DNA of 64,000 nt from Corynebacterium jeikeium. GTDB taxonomy: Bacteria > Actinomycetota > Actinomycetes > Mycobacteriales > Mycobacteriaceae. This document shows positions 1 through 10,309 of this stretch, piece after piece. How positions within the stretch are numbered: position 1 is the stretch's first letter; every line of letters begins with the position of its first letter. The position numbers were made by a program, and so were the translations under genes. The stretch is taken from NCBI GenBank assembly GCA_003955985.1, contig CP033784.1:1550001-1614000 (forward strand), in the 5' to 3' direction. The notes below the pieces were generated by a model. It was not told the DNA's origin, ran no database searches, and saw only the letters and a list, made by a program, of their open reading frames with translations.

Positions 1-1128
1 GACGACGAGCCTTCGGAAACCAGCACCTGGGAAGACGATCTGGTCACCATCACGTCAGTAGTTGCCTTCTCGACTCCGGTTGTAGCTGCAGTCCCAATGG
101 TCAACGCCACACAGTCCGCCTCCAGCCTCTGGCTGCTGTTCTACGGCGGATTCGTGCTGTTCATCGCAATTGCTGCAGTATTCCTTTGGAACCGTGCCAT
201 CTTCCGCTATCTCGCCCCAATGGCCTTGGCCACGGCAATTCTGCCCTGGCTAGCGCTCGCGGTGGCAGGCCCGGAAAGGAGCTCAGGAGCCGATACTGGA
301 ACCCACACTTGGGGTCTCATCCCAATCTCCATCGGTGCCGCGCTCTTTGTCTGGGCGCTGGCCACAGCACCGAAGCACGGCGCGATTGGCGCACGACTAC
401 AGGCTCCTGAACCAACCCAGGATGCCGTGGCACCATATACAAAGATTGCGGCACTGACCTGGCTGCTCGGCGCAACGGTAGTACACCTCTACATCCTGCC
501 CGCAGCGTTGAATGCCGGTGCCGCAGCTGATTACTCGGCAACGTGGGCAGAAACGCTTTCGCTGTTGTTCCTGCTGTGCGCCGATGTCGGCCTGGCCGTG
601 ACGGCAGCGAGGTCGCAGCTACCGCCAGCTTTTGCACTGATTGGCCTGGCTGCACTGGGTATGCCATTTATCGTGCTGCTCACGACTATTGGCGTGAGCT
701 TCAACGCCGCACACATGTTGCTGAGTATTTTCTGGGCCACGATTGCCGGCATGCTGGTGCTATCGAAGAGGTTCCACCACATTCCGGCGCGACTGGCAGC
801 GGGTTTGACGATTGCGGCGCTGTCTATCGTCAAGCTGATCTTCTACGACATGGCAACGCTCGATGGCGTTATCCGCGCCTTGGCGTTCCTCGGCTGTGGT
901 CTGATTCTGCTGGCCATGGCGGTCTCCGGGGCGAAGCAGAAGAGTGCCGAGGAGCCGGCGGCACCGGAGCGTGACGGCACCGCCAGCGATACTGACGCTG
1001 CCGGCGCTGCTGCCGACGCTGCCGGTGCGAGCGGCGCAGCAGATGCCGACCCCGCTGCTGACAGAATGGAAGGCATCACCCGCACCGACGGTCCTGGAAT
1101 TTCCGACGGAAACGAGCCGACTACCTAA
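1..1128 (+). CDS. DUF2339-type polytopic membrane protein, C-terminal part
   Basis: The frame is open from the first base, so the start lies outside the window; about 375 codons are seen. The visible part alternates hydrophobic helices (roughly nine) with short polar loops. The last two helices, around the stretch KLIFYDMATLDGVIRALAFL, resemble the C-terminal end of DUF2339 proteins, large membrane proteins of unknown function. After the last helix comes a hydrophilic tail of about 65 residues rich in Ala, Asp and Gly. The gene converges on uvrA with a single base between the stop codons. Function unknown; family assignment is from memory of the family pattern. Confidence 0.75.
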   Translation, partial: DDEPSETSTWEDDLVTITSVVAFSTPVVAAVPMVNATQSASSLWLLFYGGFVLFIAIAAVFLWNRAIFRYLAPMALATAILPWLALAVAGPERSSGADTGTHTWGLIPISIGAALFVWALATAPKHGAIGARLQAPEPTQDAVAPYTKIAALTWLLGATVVHLYILPAALNAGAAADYSATWAETLSLLFLLCADVGLAVTAARSQLPPAFALIGLAALGMPFIVLLTTIGVSFNAAHMLLSIFWATIAGMLVLSKRFHHIPARLAAGLTIAALSIVKLIFYDMATLDGVIRALAFLGCGLILLAMAVSGAKQKSAEEPAAPERDGTASDTDAAGAAADAAGASGAADADPAADRMEGITRTDGPGISDGNEPTT

Positions 1129-1129
1129 G

Positions 1130-3982
1130 CTACTTAAGCAGCGGCTTCAGGTACTGCCCGGTGTGGGAGCCGGAACAGTTCGCGACATCCTCCGGCGTGC
1201 CCTCTACAACCACGGTGCCACCGCCGGAGCCGCCTTCCGGCCCCATGTCGATGATCCAATCCGCAGACTTGATGACATCCAAATTGTGCTCAATGACAAT
1301 GACGGTGTTGCCCTTGTCCACCAGGCCCTGCAACACCAACATGAGCTTGCGGATGTCCTCAAAATGCAGCCCCGTGGTCGGCTCATCCAAGATGTAGACC
1401 GTCCGGCCATTGGAGCGCTTCTGCAGCTCACTGGCCAACTTCACGCGCTGAGCCTCACCACCCGAGAGCGTGGTTGCCGCCTGCCCGAGACGGACATAGC
1501 CCAGGCCGACGTCGACAAGCGTATTGAGATAACGCGCAATCGACTGAATCGGCTCGAAGAACTCCGCTGCCTCGGAGATGGGCATGTCCAGCACCTCAGC
1601 GATGGTCTTGCCCTTGTAGCGAACCTCCAGCGTTTCGCGGTTGTAGCGCGCGCCATGGCAAACCTCGCAAGGCACGTAGACATCCGGCAGGAAGTTCATC
1701 TCAATTTTGATGGTGCCGTCGCCCTTACACGCCTCACAGCGACCGCCCTTGACGTTAAAGCTGAACCGGCCCGGCTTATAACCGCGAACCTTGGCCTCTT
1801 GCGTCTCTGCGAAGAGGTTGCGGATTTTGTCGAACACGCCGGTGTACGTCGCTGGGTTGGAACGCGGGGTGCGACCAATCGGCGACTGGTCAACCTGCAC
1901 CAGCTTGTCCAGCTGATCCAGCCCCTCCACGCGGCTGTGTCGACCCGGCACCTGACGAGCACCGTTGAGCTCATTGCTCATCACCTTGGCCAGAATTTCG
2001 TTGACCAAGGTGGACTTGCCTGAACCGGAAACACCCGTCACACAGGTCAACACGCCGAGGGGGAACTTCACGTCAATCTTCTTCAGGTTGTTTTCGCGAG
2101 CGCCCTTGACCGTCACCATGCGCGACTTATCAATCGCACGACGGTTCTCCGGCACCGCCAACACCCGACGACCCGAGAGGTACGCACCTGTCAGCGACTC
2201 TTCGCAGTCAACAATGCCCGACGGTTCACCCTGGTAGACGATTTGTCCACCGTATTCACCGGCCTTGGGCCCAATGTCGACCAGCCAATCGGCCTCGCGA
2301 ATCGTCTCCTCATCATGCTCGACCACAATCAGGGTATTGCCCAGGTCGCGCAGGTTCTTCAGAGTCTTGATTAGACGACTGTTATCGCGCTGGTGAAGAC
2401 CAATCGACGGCTCATCCAAGACATAGAGCACGCCGGCGAGCCCCGAGCCAATCTGGGTGGCCAGACGAATTCGCTGCGCTTCACCACCGGACAGCGTGCC
2501 CGCCGAACGAGACAGGGACAGATAGTCCAGCCCCACATCCAGCAGGAACTTCAGACGAGCCTGCACCTCACGCAGAACACGCCCGGCAATCATTTCCTCG
2601 CGCTTGCCCAAAGTCAGCGAATTCAGGAATGCCGAGCCATCGTGGACCGACAGCTCTGTCAGCTCGGCAATATTCTTCTGCCCGAACTCCGCCGAATCCA
2701 ACGTCACCGAAAGAATCTCCGGACGCAAACGAGTACCGCTACATGCCGGGCACGGCACCTCACGCATGTACCCCTGGAAACGCTCCTTCTGAGAGTCGCT
2801 CTCCGCCTGTGACAGCTTGCGGTGCAGGTACGGCATCACGCCTTCAAACGGTGCGGTGTACTGGCGAGTACGGCCGTAGCGATTGCGGTAACGCACCGTG
2901 ACCTTGTGGCTGGAACCATGCAGCAGGGCCTTGCGCTGCGGCGCTGTGAGGTCTTCGAAAGGCGTGGTCGGGTCGAAGCTCATCTCGGTGGCGAGGCCTT
3001 CAACCAGCTTTTCAAAGTACTTCTTGTTCAGCGTCTGCCGCCACGGCGCAATCGCCTCAATCGTCGGCAGCGACGGATCTGGAATCACCAGGTCCGTGTC
3101 CACCTCCAGCTTGGTACCGATACCGTCACACTCCGGGCACGCACCATACGGCGAGTTAAAGGAAAACGACCGTGGCTCCAACTCATCGATAGCAATACGG
3201 TGCCCATTCGGGCAGGCCATCTTCTCCGAGAACCGCTGGGTTCGACGCGGGTCGTCCGCCTCTAGCCCGACGGCGTCGATGACCACGACGCCGTCGGCAA
3301 GCAGAAGCGCCGTTTCGACGGAATCGGTGAGCCTGCGCTGCTGCGACTCCTTCACCTGGAGACGGTCAATGACCACGTCAATGTCATGCTTGACCTGCTT
3401 CTTCAGCTTCGGCGGATCCGTCAGACGGTGCATTTCACCATCGACGATGACACGCGCGTAACCCTCGAATGCGAGGCGTTCAAACAGGTCGACGAATTCA
3501 CCCTTGCGCGTGCGCACGACGGGTGCGAGGACCTGGAATTTGGTGCCCTCCGGCATTTCCATGACCTGATCGACGATCTGCTGTGGAGTCTGTGAGGAGA
3601 TTACTTCCCCACAGGTCGGACAGTGCGGTGTACCGGTGCGCGCGTAGAGAAGACGCAGGTAGTCATACACTTCAGTGATGGTTCCGACGGTCGAGCGCGG
3701 GTTGCGGTTCGTCGACTTCTGGTCGATCGACACCGCCGGCGAGAGCCCCTCAATCATCTCTACATCGGGCTTTTCCATCTGCCCCAGGAACATGCGCGCA
3801 TAGGAGCTCAGCGACTCCACGTAACGGCGCTGGCCCTCGGCGAAAATTGTGTCAAATGCCAGTGACGATTTACCCGACCCCGACAGACCTGTGAAAACCA
3901 CCATCTTGTCTCTGGGCAAATCGATGTCAACACCCTGCAGGTTATGCTCGCGGGCGCCTCTGACCACTAGACGTTCAGCCAC
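1130..3982 (-). CDS. uvrA: UvrABC system protein A (excinuclease ATPase subunit)
   Basis: UvrA is the damage-sensing ABC-type ATPase of nucleotide excision repair; a UvrA dimer loads UvrB at lesions. The 950-residue product has two ABC modules. The first Walker A is GLSGSGKSS near residue 32 and the second GVSGSGKST. There are two LSGGEAQR signatures, each followed by a Walker B ([18 protein letters not shown]). Zinc-binding Cys pairs include CEACKGDG and CEVCHGAR in the C-terminal half. I start at GTG 3982, with GAGG nine bases upstream and a product that aligns with the family N-terminus ([14 protein letters not shown]). A TTG five codons earlier is possible. It runs divergently from the MBL gene. 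Confidence 0.96.
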   Translation of the reverse strand: MAERLVVRGAREHNLQGVDIDLPRDKMVVFTGLSGSGKSSLAFDTIFAEGQRRYVESLSSYARMFLGQMEKPDVEMIEGLSPAVSIDQKSTNRNPRSTVGTITEVYDYLRLLYARTGTPHCPTCGEVISSQTPQQIVDQVMEMPEGTKFQVLAPVVRTRKGEFVDLFERLAFEGYARVIVDGEMHRLTDPPKLKKQVKHDIDVVIDRLQVKESQQRRLTDSVETALLLADGVVVIDAVGLEADDPRRTQRFSEKMACPNGHRIAIDELEPRSFSFNSPYGACPECDGIGTKLEVDTDLVIPDPSLPTIEAIAPWRQTLNKKYFEKLVEGLATEMSFDPTTPFEDLTAPQRKALLHGSSHKVTVRYRNRYGRTRQYTAPFEGVMPYLHRKLSQAESDSQKERFQGYMREVPCPACSGTRLRPEILSVTLDSAEFGQKNIAELTELSVHDGSAFLNSLTLGKREEMIAGRVLREVQARLKFLLDVGLDYLSLSRSAGTLSGGEAQRIRLATQIGSGLAGVLYVLDEPSIGLHQRDNSRLIKTLKNLRDLGNTLIVVEHDEETIREADWLVDIGPKAGEYGGQIVYQGEPSGIVDCEESLTGAYLSGRRVLAVPENRRAIDKSRMVTVKGARENNLKKIDVKFPLGVLTCVTGVSGSGKSTLVNEILAKVMSNELNGARQVPGRHSRVEGLDQLDKLVQVDQSPIGRTPRSNPATYTGVFDKIRNLFAETQEAKVRGYKPGRFSFNVKGGRCEACKGDGTIKIEMNFLPDVYVPCEVCHGARYNRETLEVRYKGKTIAEVLDMPISEAAEFFEPIQSIARYLNTLVDVGLGYVRLGQAATTLSGGEAQRVKLASELQKRSNGRTVYILDEPTTGLHFEDIRKLMLVLQGLVDKGNTVIVIEHNLDVIKSADWIIDMGPEGGSGGGTVVVEGTPEDVANCSGSHTGQYLKPLLK

Positions 3983-4121
3983 AGTGGGAAACCTCAATTC
4001 GTCGACGATTCACTGCCGACTAGTCTACAGTCCATAACCAATTTTTCGCACATGTGTTCAGAGACTCGTGGTTACGTTGCGCTCCTAGCGCGCCGACAGA
4101 CACCTCATTACCCTGGGGCGC

Positions 4122-4829
4122 ATGAACGACGACATTACAATCAGCCCTTACTCCAACTCGCCGAGAACGCGCGGCGTTGAGCGCATTGACTACGGCAATG
4201 TCACTATTTATAAGACCTCCGTCGGATCGATGGACAACAACGTCTACCTTTTGGTCGACTCCCGCGAGCCCGACAATTCCCTACTTATCGACGCCGCCAC
4301 CGACGCCGACCATCTAATCCGCCTGGTTGAGCACGTCGGCGCGCAGGTCCGCACGATTGTCACCACGCACTCCCACGGCGATCACGTTCAGGCGCTCGGC
4401 GAGCTCCTGCAGTCATTCCCGGCCCGCCACATCACGTCCAGCCTCGACGCTGCCGACATTCCCGAGCCCGCCGACCAGCAGCTCGACGGCGGCGAGACCA
4501 TCACGTTCGGCGAGGACATCACGCTGCCCACGTTCATCCTGCGCGGACACACCAAGGGCGGTCTCTGCCTCGACCTGTCCGCCAAAGAAGCCGGCGCGCT
4601 TTCCGAGGGCACCCCGTCACACCACCTCTTCGTCGGTGACAGCATCTTCCCAGGCGGTGTCGGCAAAACGTACTCGCCCGAGGATTTCACGCAGCTTATC
4701 GACGATGTCGAGAGCCGCCTCTTTCACGTCTACCCCGCCGACTCGGTGATTCACCCCGGCCACGGCAAAGACACCACAGTTGGTGTCGAGAGCCCCGAGG
4801 TCGAGAACTGGCGCCAGCGTGGTTGGTAG
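4122..4829 (+). CDS. Metallo-beta-lactamase-fold hydrolase, glyoxalase II-like
   Basis: A 235-residue MBL-fold protein. The HxHxDH metal motif is THSHGDHVQ (His83, His85, Asp87, His88). Further ligands are in RGHTKGG, FVGDSIFPGG and HPGHGKDT, so the dinuclear site looks complete. This size and motif set fits hydroxyacylglutathione-hydrolase-like enzymes; the thiol-ester substrate is unknown, and in this genus mycothiol adducts are a reasonable guess. The start is supported by TACCCT at 4109-4114, seven bases before the ATG, so the mRNA is probably leaderless. A 23-bp tandem repeat begins in the last codons. The same gene sits beside uvrA in other corynebacteria. Confidence 0.88.
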   Translation: MNDDITISPYSNSPRTRGVERIDYGNVTIYKTSVGSMDNNVYLLVDSREPDNSLLIDAATDADHLIRLVEHVGAQVRTIVTTHSHGDHVQALGELLQSFPARHITSSLDAADIPEPADQQLDGGETITFGEDITLPTFILRGHTKGGLCLDLSAKEAGALSEGTPSHHLFVGDSIFPGGVGKTYSPEDFTQLIDDVESRLFHVYPADSVIHPGHGKDTTVGVESPEVENWRQRGW

Positions 4830-4885
4830 CGCTGGATGAGCGTGGTCGGTAGTGCTGGATGAGTGTGGTTGGCAGCGCTGGATGC
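4817..4885. repeat. Three tandem copies of a 23-bp repeat
   Basis: Units start at 4817, 4840 and 4863. Each reads approximately GYGTGGTYGGYAGYGCTGGATGM, with two to four differences between copies. The stop codon of the MBL gene lies in the first unit. The unit length is not a multiple of three, so this is DNA-level repetition rather than a protein repeat. Confidence 0.85.
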
Positions 4886-5018
4886 AGCCGGAGCTTCTGA
4901 AAAACTCGTCATTCCCGCGACATAAATAGGCCGGGCTGCGTAGGATTAATAGTGAATTACAGCGACCAGATGGCCAAAAACACGGTTTCACCTGGACGAC
5001 AAAGGAGATGGAATTTAG

Positions 5019-5888
5019 ATGATTCGCAAGTTTGCCCGACCAATGCTGGCCTCGGTTTTCGTTGCCGACGGTGTCGACACGCTGATGAACCAGAAGGATC
5101 ATGAAGAGGGCGCACGCGACCTGATTGCCCGCGTCCGCTCCGTAACCCCGAACCAGTACAACAAGTACGTGCCAAATAGCGAGAAGCTGGTTGTCCAGGT
5201 CGTCGCTGGCACCAAGGTTGCCGCAGGTTCCCTCTACGCTCTGGGTAAGGCTCCACGCCTGTCCGCCACCGCTCTGGTCGCTGCACAGGTTCCGACGATG
5301 CTGGCTCGCCACGCATTCTGGGAGACCCAGGATTCGAAGGAGAAGGCAGCTCGCCGCACTGGTTTCCTGACCGACATCGGTCTGCTGGGTGGCCTCTTCC
5401 TGGCTACCGCTGACACCGACGGCAAGCCGGGTGTCGCTTGGCGCGCTGAGAAGGCAGGCAAGCAGCTGAACAAGAAGGTTCAGGCTGCCCTGCCGACCAA
5501 GTCTGAAACCGAGCAGCGCACTGAGGAAATCAGCGCAGCCTTCGCTTCCGCCGGCGAGAACGTCCGCGAAAAGGCTGGCCTGCTCCGTGACCGCGCTTCT
5601 GAGGCCACCGATGGGGCTCGTGAATACGTCGAGGACAACAAGGACGGCTGGCGCGAGCAGCTCACCGACGCCTTCGACACCGCTAAGAGCTACGTCGAGG
5701 ACAACAAGGACGACTGGATTGCCAAGGCTACCGAGCTCGCTGAGGACGCTCGCGACTACGCCGAGGACCTGGGCAAGGATCTCAAGAAGGACACTCGCAA
5801 GCAGCGCAAGGAACTGCGCAAGCGCGCAGCCAAGGCTTCCAAGGAGGCCAAGAAGTCCGCAAAGAAGGCGCAGAAGCGCCTGCAGTAA
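5019..5888 (+). CDS. DoxX-family membrane protein with long charged helical tail
   Basis: The 289-residue product begins with a DoxX-like part (residues 1 to about 130) carrying the typical start (RPMLASVFVADGVDTL) and several moderately hydrophobic helices. Residues from about 150 to the end form a highly charged Ala/Lys/Asp/Glu helical tail. The tail contains two copies of YVEDNKD, each followed by G/D-W, and ends in a lysine-rich stretch resembling histone H1 tails. AAGGAG lies about ten bases before the ATG, so this gene has a leader, unlike many neighbours. DoxX proteins elsewhere act in membrane redox complexes; the role of the tail is unknown. A strong hairpin follows the gene. Confidence 0.75.
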   Translation: MIRKFARPMLASVFVADGVDTLMNQKDHEEGARDLIARVRSVTPNQYNKYVPNSEKLVVQVVAGTKVAAGSLYALGKAPRLSATALVAAQVPTMLARHAFWETQDSKEKAARRTGFLTDIGLLGGLFLATADTDGKPGVAWRAEKAGKQLNKKVQAALPTKSETEQRTEEISAAFASAGENVREKAGLLRDRASEATDGAREYVEDNKDGWREQLTDAFDTAKSYVEDNKDDWIAKATELAEDARDYAEDLGKDLKKDTRKQRKELRKRAAKASKEAKKSAKKAQKRLQ

Positions 5889-5918
5889 GTTTGCTGCCGC
5901 AGTTAAGGCGGTATACTT

Positions 5919-5966
5919 AAACGCTCCCCACGCCACTACGCGTGCGGGAGCGTTTTCATATTTTTA
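5919..5966 (+). terminator. Rho-independent terminator after the DoxX gene
   Basis: The arms AAACGCTCCC (5919-5928) and GGGAGCGTTT (5946-5955) pair, with CACGC/GCGTG extending the stem inward. A T-rich run follows. Confidence 0.85.
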
Positions 5967-6021
5967 TATTCATTCAGCACATCAGTTAGCACTAATTCAG
6001 CGATTCGTTGAGGAGACCAGG

Positions 6022-8523
6022 TTGGCGTCGCGCGCATCCGAGCCCGGGCAGGACCAGACAGGCCGCATTGGCCACACTGGCCAGGCAGGTCTGCCGGACC
6101 AAGCAAGTTCAGCACCACAGCGAGAAGAAGAGAGTACCCTCGCTGCCGAACAGGCCTACGTCGACCGTGCGTTCAGCTTCCTCGACCGGGCACGCGAGCG
6201 CGACCAAGAGTACCTGCGCCAGGTCATGCTCATCGACGACCCAGACCCGCAAGCCCGCGTTGAACGCGAGGTGGAATACCACCGACTACAGGCTAATCTG
6301 GACCGCTACCGCTCAGCCGAGATTGGCCTGGTCTTTGGTCGAATCGATATCGATGACACAGATCCCGACAATCCTTTGGCAGAGGAAGGGCCGGGGGCGA
6401 CCGTCGATAAGCGATACATCGGGCGAATCGGCCTGTCCGATGAAAACGACGACTACCGCACGGTCATCATGGATTGGCGTGCCGACGGCGCGCGCCCGTT
6501 TTACCTGGCCACGACCGCGCATCCCGAGGGAGTCAGCCTGCGCCGACACCTGCGCACGCACGGCCGGAAGGTCCGCAGCATTGACGACGAATGGCTCTCC
6601 GGCGAGGAAGCCGACAGCGCACACGAGACCGAAGTTGAAGCGGGCGTCGGTGGCGAATCGGTGCTGCGGGAGGTCATGAATCAAGCGCGCACCGGCCATA
6701 TGCGCGGCATTGTGGAGACCATTCAGCGCGAGCAGGACCTCATCATCCGCGACTCCACCCGCGGCACCCTGGTCGTCCAGGGCGGTCCCGGCACGGGCAA
6801 GACGGCGGTGGCGCTGCATCGCGTCGCGTGGCTTCTCTACACCTACCGCAATCAACTGGCGAAAACCGGTGTCCTCATCATCGGCCCGAACACAACCTTC
6901 CTCGACTACATCTCGCGCGTGCTGCCGAGCCTCGGCGAAACGGGCGTGGTACTGACCACCATTGCCGATCTCTACCCCGGCGTGCGCGGTTCCAACGCGC
7001 TTATCGACGGACACAACCCCGAACCCCTGGTTGCGCAGGAAGTTAAGGGCTCGATTGAGATGCTCACTATCCTGCGCGAAGCCGTGCGGGCCTACCAGGA
7101 GCTCCCCGCGGAACCTCTTGAAGTCCGGAACGACAACATCACCCTGACGATCACACCTGACATGGTGAAAGCTGCACGCACGCGTGCGCGGCGGACTCGG
7201 AAACCCCACAATCTGGCCCGGCCGATTTTCCGCGATCACGTGGTGGAGCTCCTGGCCGCGCAGATGGCCGAGGTCATCGGTGCCGATCCGCTGGGCGGCG
7301 AAAACCTCCTGTCCGTGACCGACATTGCCGATCTACGCGACGAAATCGACGAATCCGGAGCAGTTGCCGACATCCTCGATGAGCTGTGGCCTGCGCTTAC
7401 GCCCGAGCGGGTGCTGTCGGAGCTGCTGAGCTCTCGCGAGGCCATCGACTACGCCGCCACCGATTACGACGAGCTGACGCGCGAGGCTCTCTACCGGCCG
7501 GAAGGCACCGACTGGATGCCTTCCGACGCCCCGCTTCTCGACGAGCTGGCGGAACTCCTCGGCCCAGTTGGTGACGCGGAGGCCGATGAAGAGGATTGGC
7601 AGGCCCGCGTCGAGGAAGCGCAGGGCGCGTTGGATACCCTGTCCAGTTCTGCGTCCCAGGATCTTGACGACGGCTTCGAGGCCGAGATCTTGTCAGCGTA
7701 TGACGTCATCGATGCCGAGGCACTGGCCGAACGCCACCGTGAGCGCGACCTGCGATCCACCGCCGAGCGGGCGGCGGCGGATCGCCTGTGGGCCTACGGC
7801 CATGTCATCGTCGACGAGGCTCAGGAACTCTCCGCGATGGCCTGGCGAATGCTGCGCCGCCGCAGCCCCAACGGCTGGATGACCCTCGTCGGCGACGTGG
7901 CCCAGACGGGCTCCCCCGCAGGTGCCGCGACCTGGGATGATGTGCTGGAACCCATCATCGGCTCGAGGTGGCATCTCCACGAGCTGACCGTCAACTACCG
8001 CACCCCAGCTGAGGTGATGGAGGTCGCCGCCAGCGTCCTGGCCGAGATTGATCCGGAGCTGGAGGCACCGCAGTCGATCCGCGCGACCGGCCGCAAGCCT
8101 GTCCAGGCTCGCACCGTGACGGAGGCTCTGGCGCATGTGGAGCAGGTTGCGCAGCCGGACCGCCTGGTCGCTGTGATCGCGCCCGCCGAGTTGCTCGAAG
8201 CCACGCGCGCGGAGGTGCGGGATTTTCTCGGTGGTGGAGCTGATGGAGATGGTGACCCTGATGGTGCTGGCGGGGCTAGTGCCGCCGATGACGCACCTGC
8301 TACTCGCCCCAGCAAACTCACCAACTGCGCGGTCTACGACATCACGACCTCAAAAGGCCTGGAATTCGACGAGGTCATCGTCGTTGCGCCCGACCAGATT
8401 GTGGCGCAATCCCCACAGGGGCTACAGGACCTGTACGTTGCACTGACTCGTGCGACCCAGGGGCTAATTGTTGTGGCGCCTCAGCAGTCGAGCGTTTTGC
8501 CGGAGCTGCAATGGTTAGAATGA
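6022..8523 (+). CDS. HelD-type UvrD-like ATPase (RNA polymerase recycling factor)
   Basis: An 833-residue superfamily-1 helicase-like ATPase. The order is an N-terminal charged coiled region (EQAYVDRAFSFLDRARERDQEYL), Walker A GGPGTGKTAVALHR near residue 254, Walker B DEAQELSAMAW, motif III GDVAQTGSPAG, motif IV VNYRTPAEV, then SKGLEFDEVIVVAP and LYVALTRATQ. HelD proteins release stalled RNA polymerase from DNA, and actinobacterial relatives can protect it from rifampicin; which class this is cannot be told here. No ATG precedes the conserved region. I chose TTG 6022 because GAGGAG lies six bases upstream. The position between uvrA and uvrB is conserved in the genus. Confidence 0.9.
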   Translation: MASRASEPGQDQTGRIGHTGQAGLPDQASSAPQREEESTLAAEQAYVDRAFSFLDRARERDQEYLRQVMLIDDPDPQARVEREVEYHRLQANLDRYRSAEIGLVFGRIDIDDTDPDNPLAEEGPGATVDKRYIGRIGLSDENDDYRTVIMDWRADGARPFYLATTAHPEGVSLRRHLRTHGRKVRSIDDEWLSGEEADSAHETEVEAGVGGESVLREVMNQARTGHMRGIVETIQREQDLIIRDSTRGTLVVQGGPGTGKTAVALHRVAWLLYTYRNQLAKTGVLIIGPNTTFLDYISRVLPSLGETGVVLTTIADLYPGVRGSNALIDGHNPEPLVAQEVKGSIEMLTILREAVRAYQELPAEPLEVRNDNITLTITPDMVKAARTRARRTRKPHNLARPIFRDHVVELLAAQMAEVIGADPLGGENLLSVTDIADLRDEIDESGAVADILDELWPALTPERVLSELLSSREAIDYAATDYDELTREALYRPEGTDWMPSDAPLLDELAELLGPVGDAEADEEDWQARVEEAQGALDTLSSSASQDLDDGFEAEILSAYDVIDAEALAERHRERDLRSTAERAAADRLWAYGHVIVDEAQELSAMAWRMLRRRSPNGWMTLVGDVAQTGSPAGAATWDDVLEPIIGSRWHLHELTVNYRTPAEVMEVAASVLAEIDPELEAPQSIRATGRKPVQARTVTEALAHVEQVAQPDRLVAVIAPAELLEATRAEVRDFLGGGADGDGDPDGAGGASAADDAPATRPSKLTNCAVYDITTSKGLEFDEVIVVAPDQIVAQSPQGLQDLYVALTRATQGLIVVAPQQSSVLPELQWLE

Positions 8524-8557
8524 CGAGGATAGTGCCGTACAGAATGAGTGAGACATT

Positions 8558-9652
8558 ATGTCCCAAAACTATCTACCTCAGCTAGCTGAACTTCGCGCAC
8601 GCCGTCTCATTGCCCAGAGGTTAGCTGCAAGTCAAGCACGCAGCGATTGGAATACAAACCTCAACTCGCCTGCATTATCAGCAACGCATGGCATGGTCGC
8701 TCTACAAGGGCAGAATTATTCGAACGGTGTTAATGCCATCGCCCTACGCAGTGGCAGCACCACCGACGATGTTTTAGCAGCCATTTCTTCTTACGACATC
8801 GTTCGCTGTTGGTCTCAACGAGGCACCCTGCACTTTGTTTCAGCGCAAGACGCGGGAGCAATTATGAGGTTGACGAATCCGCGCATCGAAAAGGCAGCAG
8901 CAAGACGTCGTACGACACTCGGGCTTTCTCAAGATGATGTGCAGACCGCAAGGGCAGCATTTCATTCCGAATTGCGCTCACGTGGCCTGTCCGACCCGCT
9001 GACTCGGACTGAAGCCTATGAGGTTTTCGCAGATCATGGAATAGACCCCACGGAACAAAGAGGTCCTCACCTACTGCGCACATTCGGCGGCGAAGGCGCT
9101 GTCGTCCAAGGGCCACGAAAAGGATCCGAAGATACCTTCGTCCTGCTTGCCGACGTAACTTTCAAAGGCGGCCTCTCAGCAAATACCACGGAGGGCTCCA
9201 GCACAGAACACTCAGCTGAATCCACGCTGGCCGACATTGCCTGGCGCTATGTTAATTCCCGCGGACCTATCTGTGTAGCTGACTTCGCGTGGTGGCTGGG
9301 GCTGACGAAAACTCAAGCGAAAAAGGCCTTTAAGCTTATCGACCACTTAATAGCTCCTTTCTCCCTCGATTCCTCTGCCTCTCCGCACACGCCAACTGAC
9401 ACAGAATTCACCGGCGAAGGACTCGCACAAAATGAGTACTTCATGCCGGCATGGCAGCAGAACGTAGCTGAGGCCGAGCTTGAAGCCGCGCTTTCACTGA
9501 CGCTTCGACTGCCCGCTTTTGACGAGTACCTCATGGGCTATGGCAGCCGTACCGAAGTTCTTCCTGAATCCCTTCGCAACCAGGTCTTAACCAGAAACGG
9601 AATTAGCTGGCCTTTTGTAGTTGAAGAAGGGGTTATCACCGGCCGACAATAG
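8558..9652 (+). CDS. Winged-helix DNA-binding protein, AlkZ/YcaQ-like family
   Basis: The 364-residue product starts with an LRARRLIAQRLA-type helix and contains the RGTLHFVSAQDAGAIM stretch typical of the HTH_42 (winged-helix) family. That family includes DNA glycosylases for alkylated or crosslinked bases (AlkZ, YcaQ). Many relatives lack proven activity, so a glycosylase function is only suggested by the family and the repair-gene setting. Codon use looks more A/T-rich than in helD or uvrB (impression), which could reflect later acquisition. It starts 34 bases after helD and ends at a hairpin shared with the convergent usp gene. Confidence 0.75.
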   Translation: MSQNYLPQLAELRARRLIAQRLAASQARSDWNTNLNSPALSATHGMVALQGQNYSNGVNAIALRSGSTTDDVLAAISSYDIVRCWSQRGTLHFVSAQDAGAIMRLTNPRIEKAAARRRTTLGLSQDDVQTARAAFHSELRSRGLSDPLTRTEAYEVFADHGIDPTEQRGPHLLRTFGGEGAVVQGPRKGSEDTFVLLADVTFKGGLSANTTEGSSTEHSAESTLADIAWRYVNSRGPICVADFAWWLGLTKTQAKKAFKLIDHLIAPFSLDSSASPHTPTDTEFTGEGLAQNEYFMPAWQQNVAEAELEAALSLTLRLPAFDEYLMGYGSRTEVLPESLRNQVLTRNGISWPFVVEEGVITGRQ

Positions 9653-9654
9653 AA

Positions 9655-9690
9655 AAACCGGCACCTCAACTAAGAGATGCCGGTTTAAAA
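9655..9690. terminator. Bidirectional terminator between the AlkZ-like gene and usp
   Basis: AAACCGGCA and TGCCGGTTT pair, extended by CTC/GAG around a six-base loop. A-rich and T-rich flanks serve both strands. Confidence 0.85.
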
Positions 9691-9736
9691 CGAAAGCTAA
9701 ATTGTTAGCTGACGGTCTTACTAGCTCACCGTTTTG

Positions 9737-10177
9737 TTAGCTCACAGTGTGAACAATCATGACGTCACAGTCCGACTGACGAGCAACATCAGCCGGCACG
9801 GAGCCCAGCAGACGACCAGTCAGCGAGTTAATACCGCGGTTGCCAACCACCAGCAGGTCAGCGCGACGGTCAGTGACCAGAGACATCAGAGCCTCAACCG
9901 GGGAGCCGGAACGAACCTCGGTCTCAACCTTGGTAGCGCCGACGGCCTCTGCGGCCTCCTTAGCAGCAGCCAGGTTCTTCTGAGCCGGGTCATCACCGAG
10001 GACCTGAACCGAATCCTGGCGCAGGGTCTTGGACGCATCCTCTGCAGTCTCGTAGTAAGCGCAGCCGATAACCAGGGTGGCATCGAAAGCCGCGGCAATC
10101 GAGGCAGCGCGCTCTACTGCGAGCAGCGACGACTTAGAACCATCCGTGCCGACAACAATGGTCTTGTAATCACTCAT
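9737..10177 (-). CDS. Universal stress protein (UspA family)
   Basis: A single-domain, 146-residue Usp. It has the N-terminal strand IVVGTDGSKSS and the ATP-binding signature G-x2-G-x9-G-S (from GNRGINSLTGRLLGS). The C-terminal DCDVMIVHTV strand is intact. ATP-binding Usp proteins are stress-linked signalling or chaperone-like factors; the partner is unknown. An AGGGA ribosome site lies eight bases before the ATG. Linkage to uvrB is shared with C. glutamicum. Confidence 0.93.
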   Translation of the reverse strand: MSDYKTIVVGTDGSKSSLLAVERAASIAAAFDATLVIGCAYYETAEDASKTLRQDSVQVLGDDPAQKNLAAAKEAAEAVGATKVETEVRSGSPVEALMSLVTDRRADLLVVGNRGINSLTGRLLGSVPADVARQSDCDVMIVHTVS

Positions 10178-10309
10178 GAAAACTATCCCTCACTGTGGAA
10201 GTTGCATTAAAACAGTTCATCGTGCGTAACGCCGTCGTTGCCCCGAACCCACTGGCCAGAGCCACTTTCGCGAATACACTGTTTTACTTCCCACAACAGT
10301 AGCAAAAAA

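Noticed and set aside
944..2023. Long plus-strand frame opposite uvrA
   Set aside because: Shadow frame of uvrA; no domain and no ribosome site.
4617..5936. 439-codon minus-strand frame opposite the DoxX gene
   Set aside because: Runs antisense through two supported genes, and the Leu/Val-rich product is explained by the Lys/Asp/Glu-rich coding strand.
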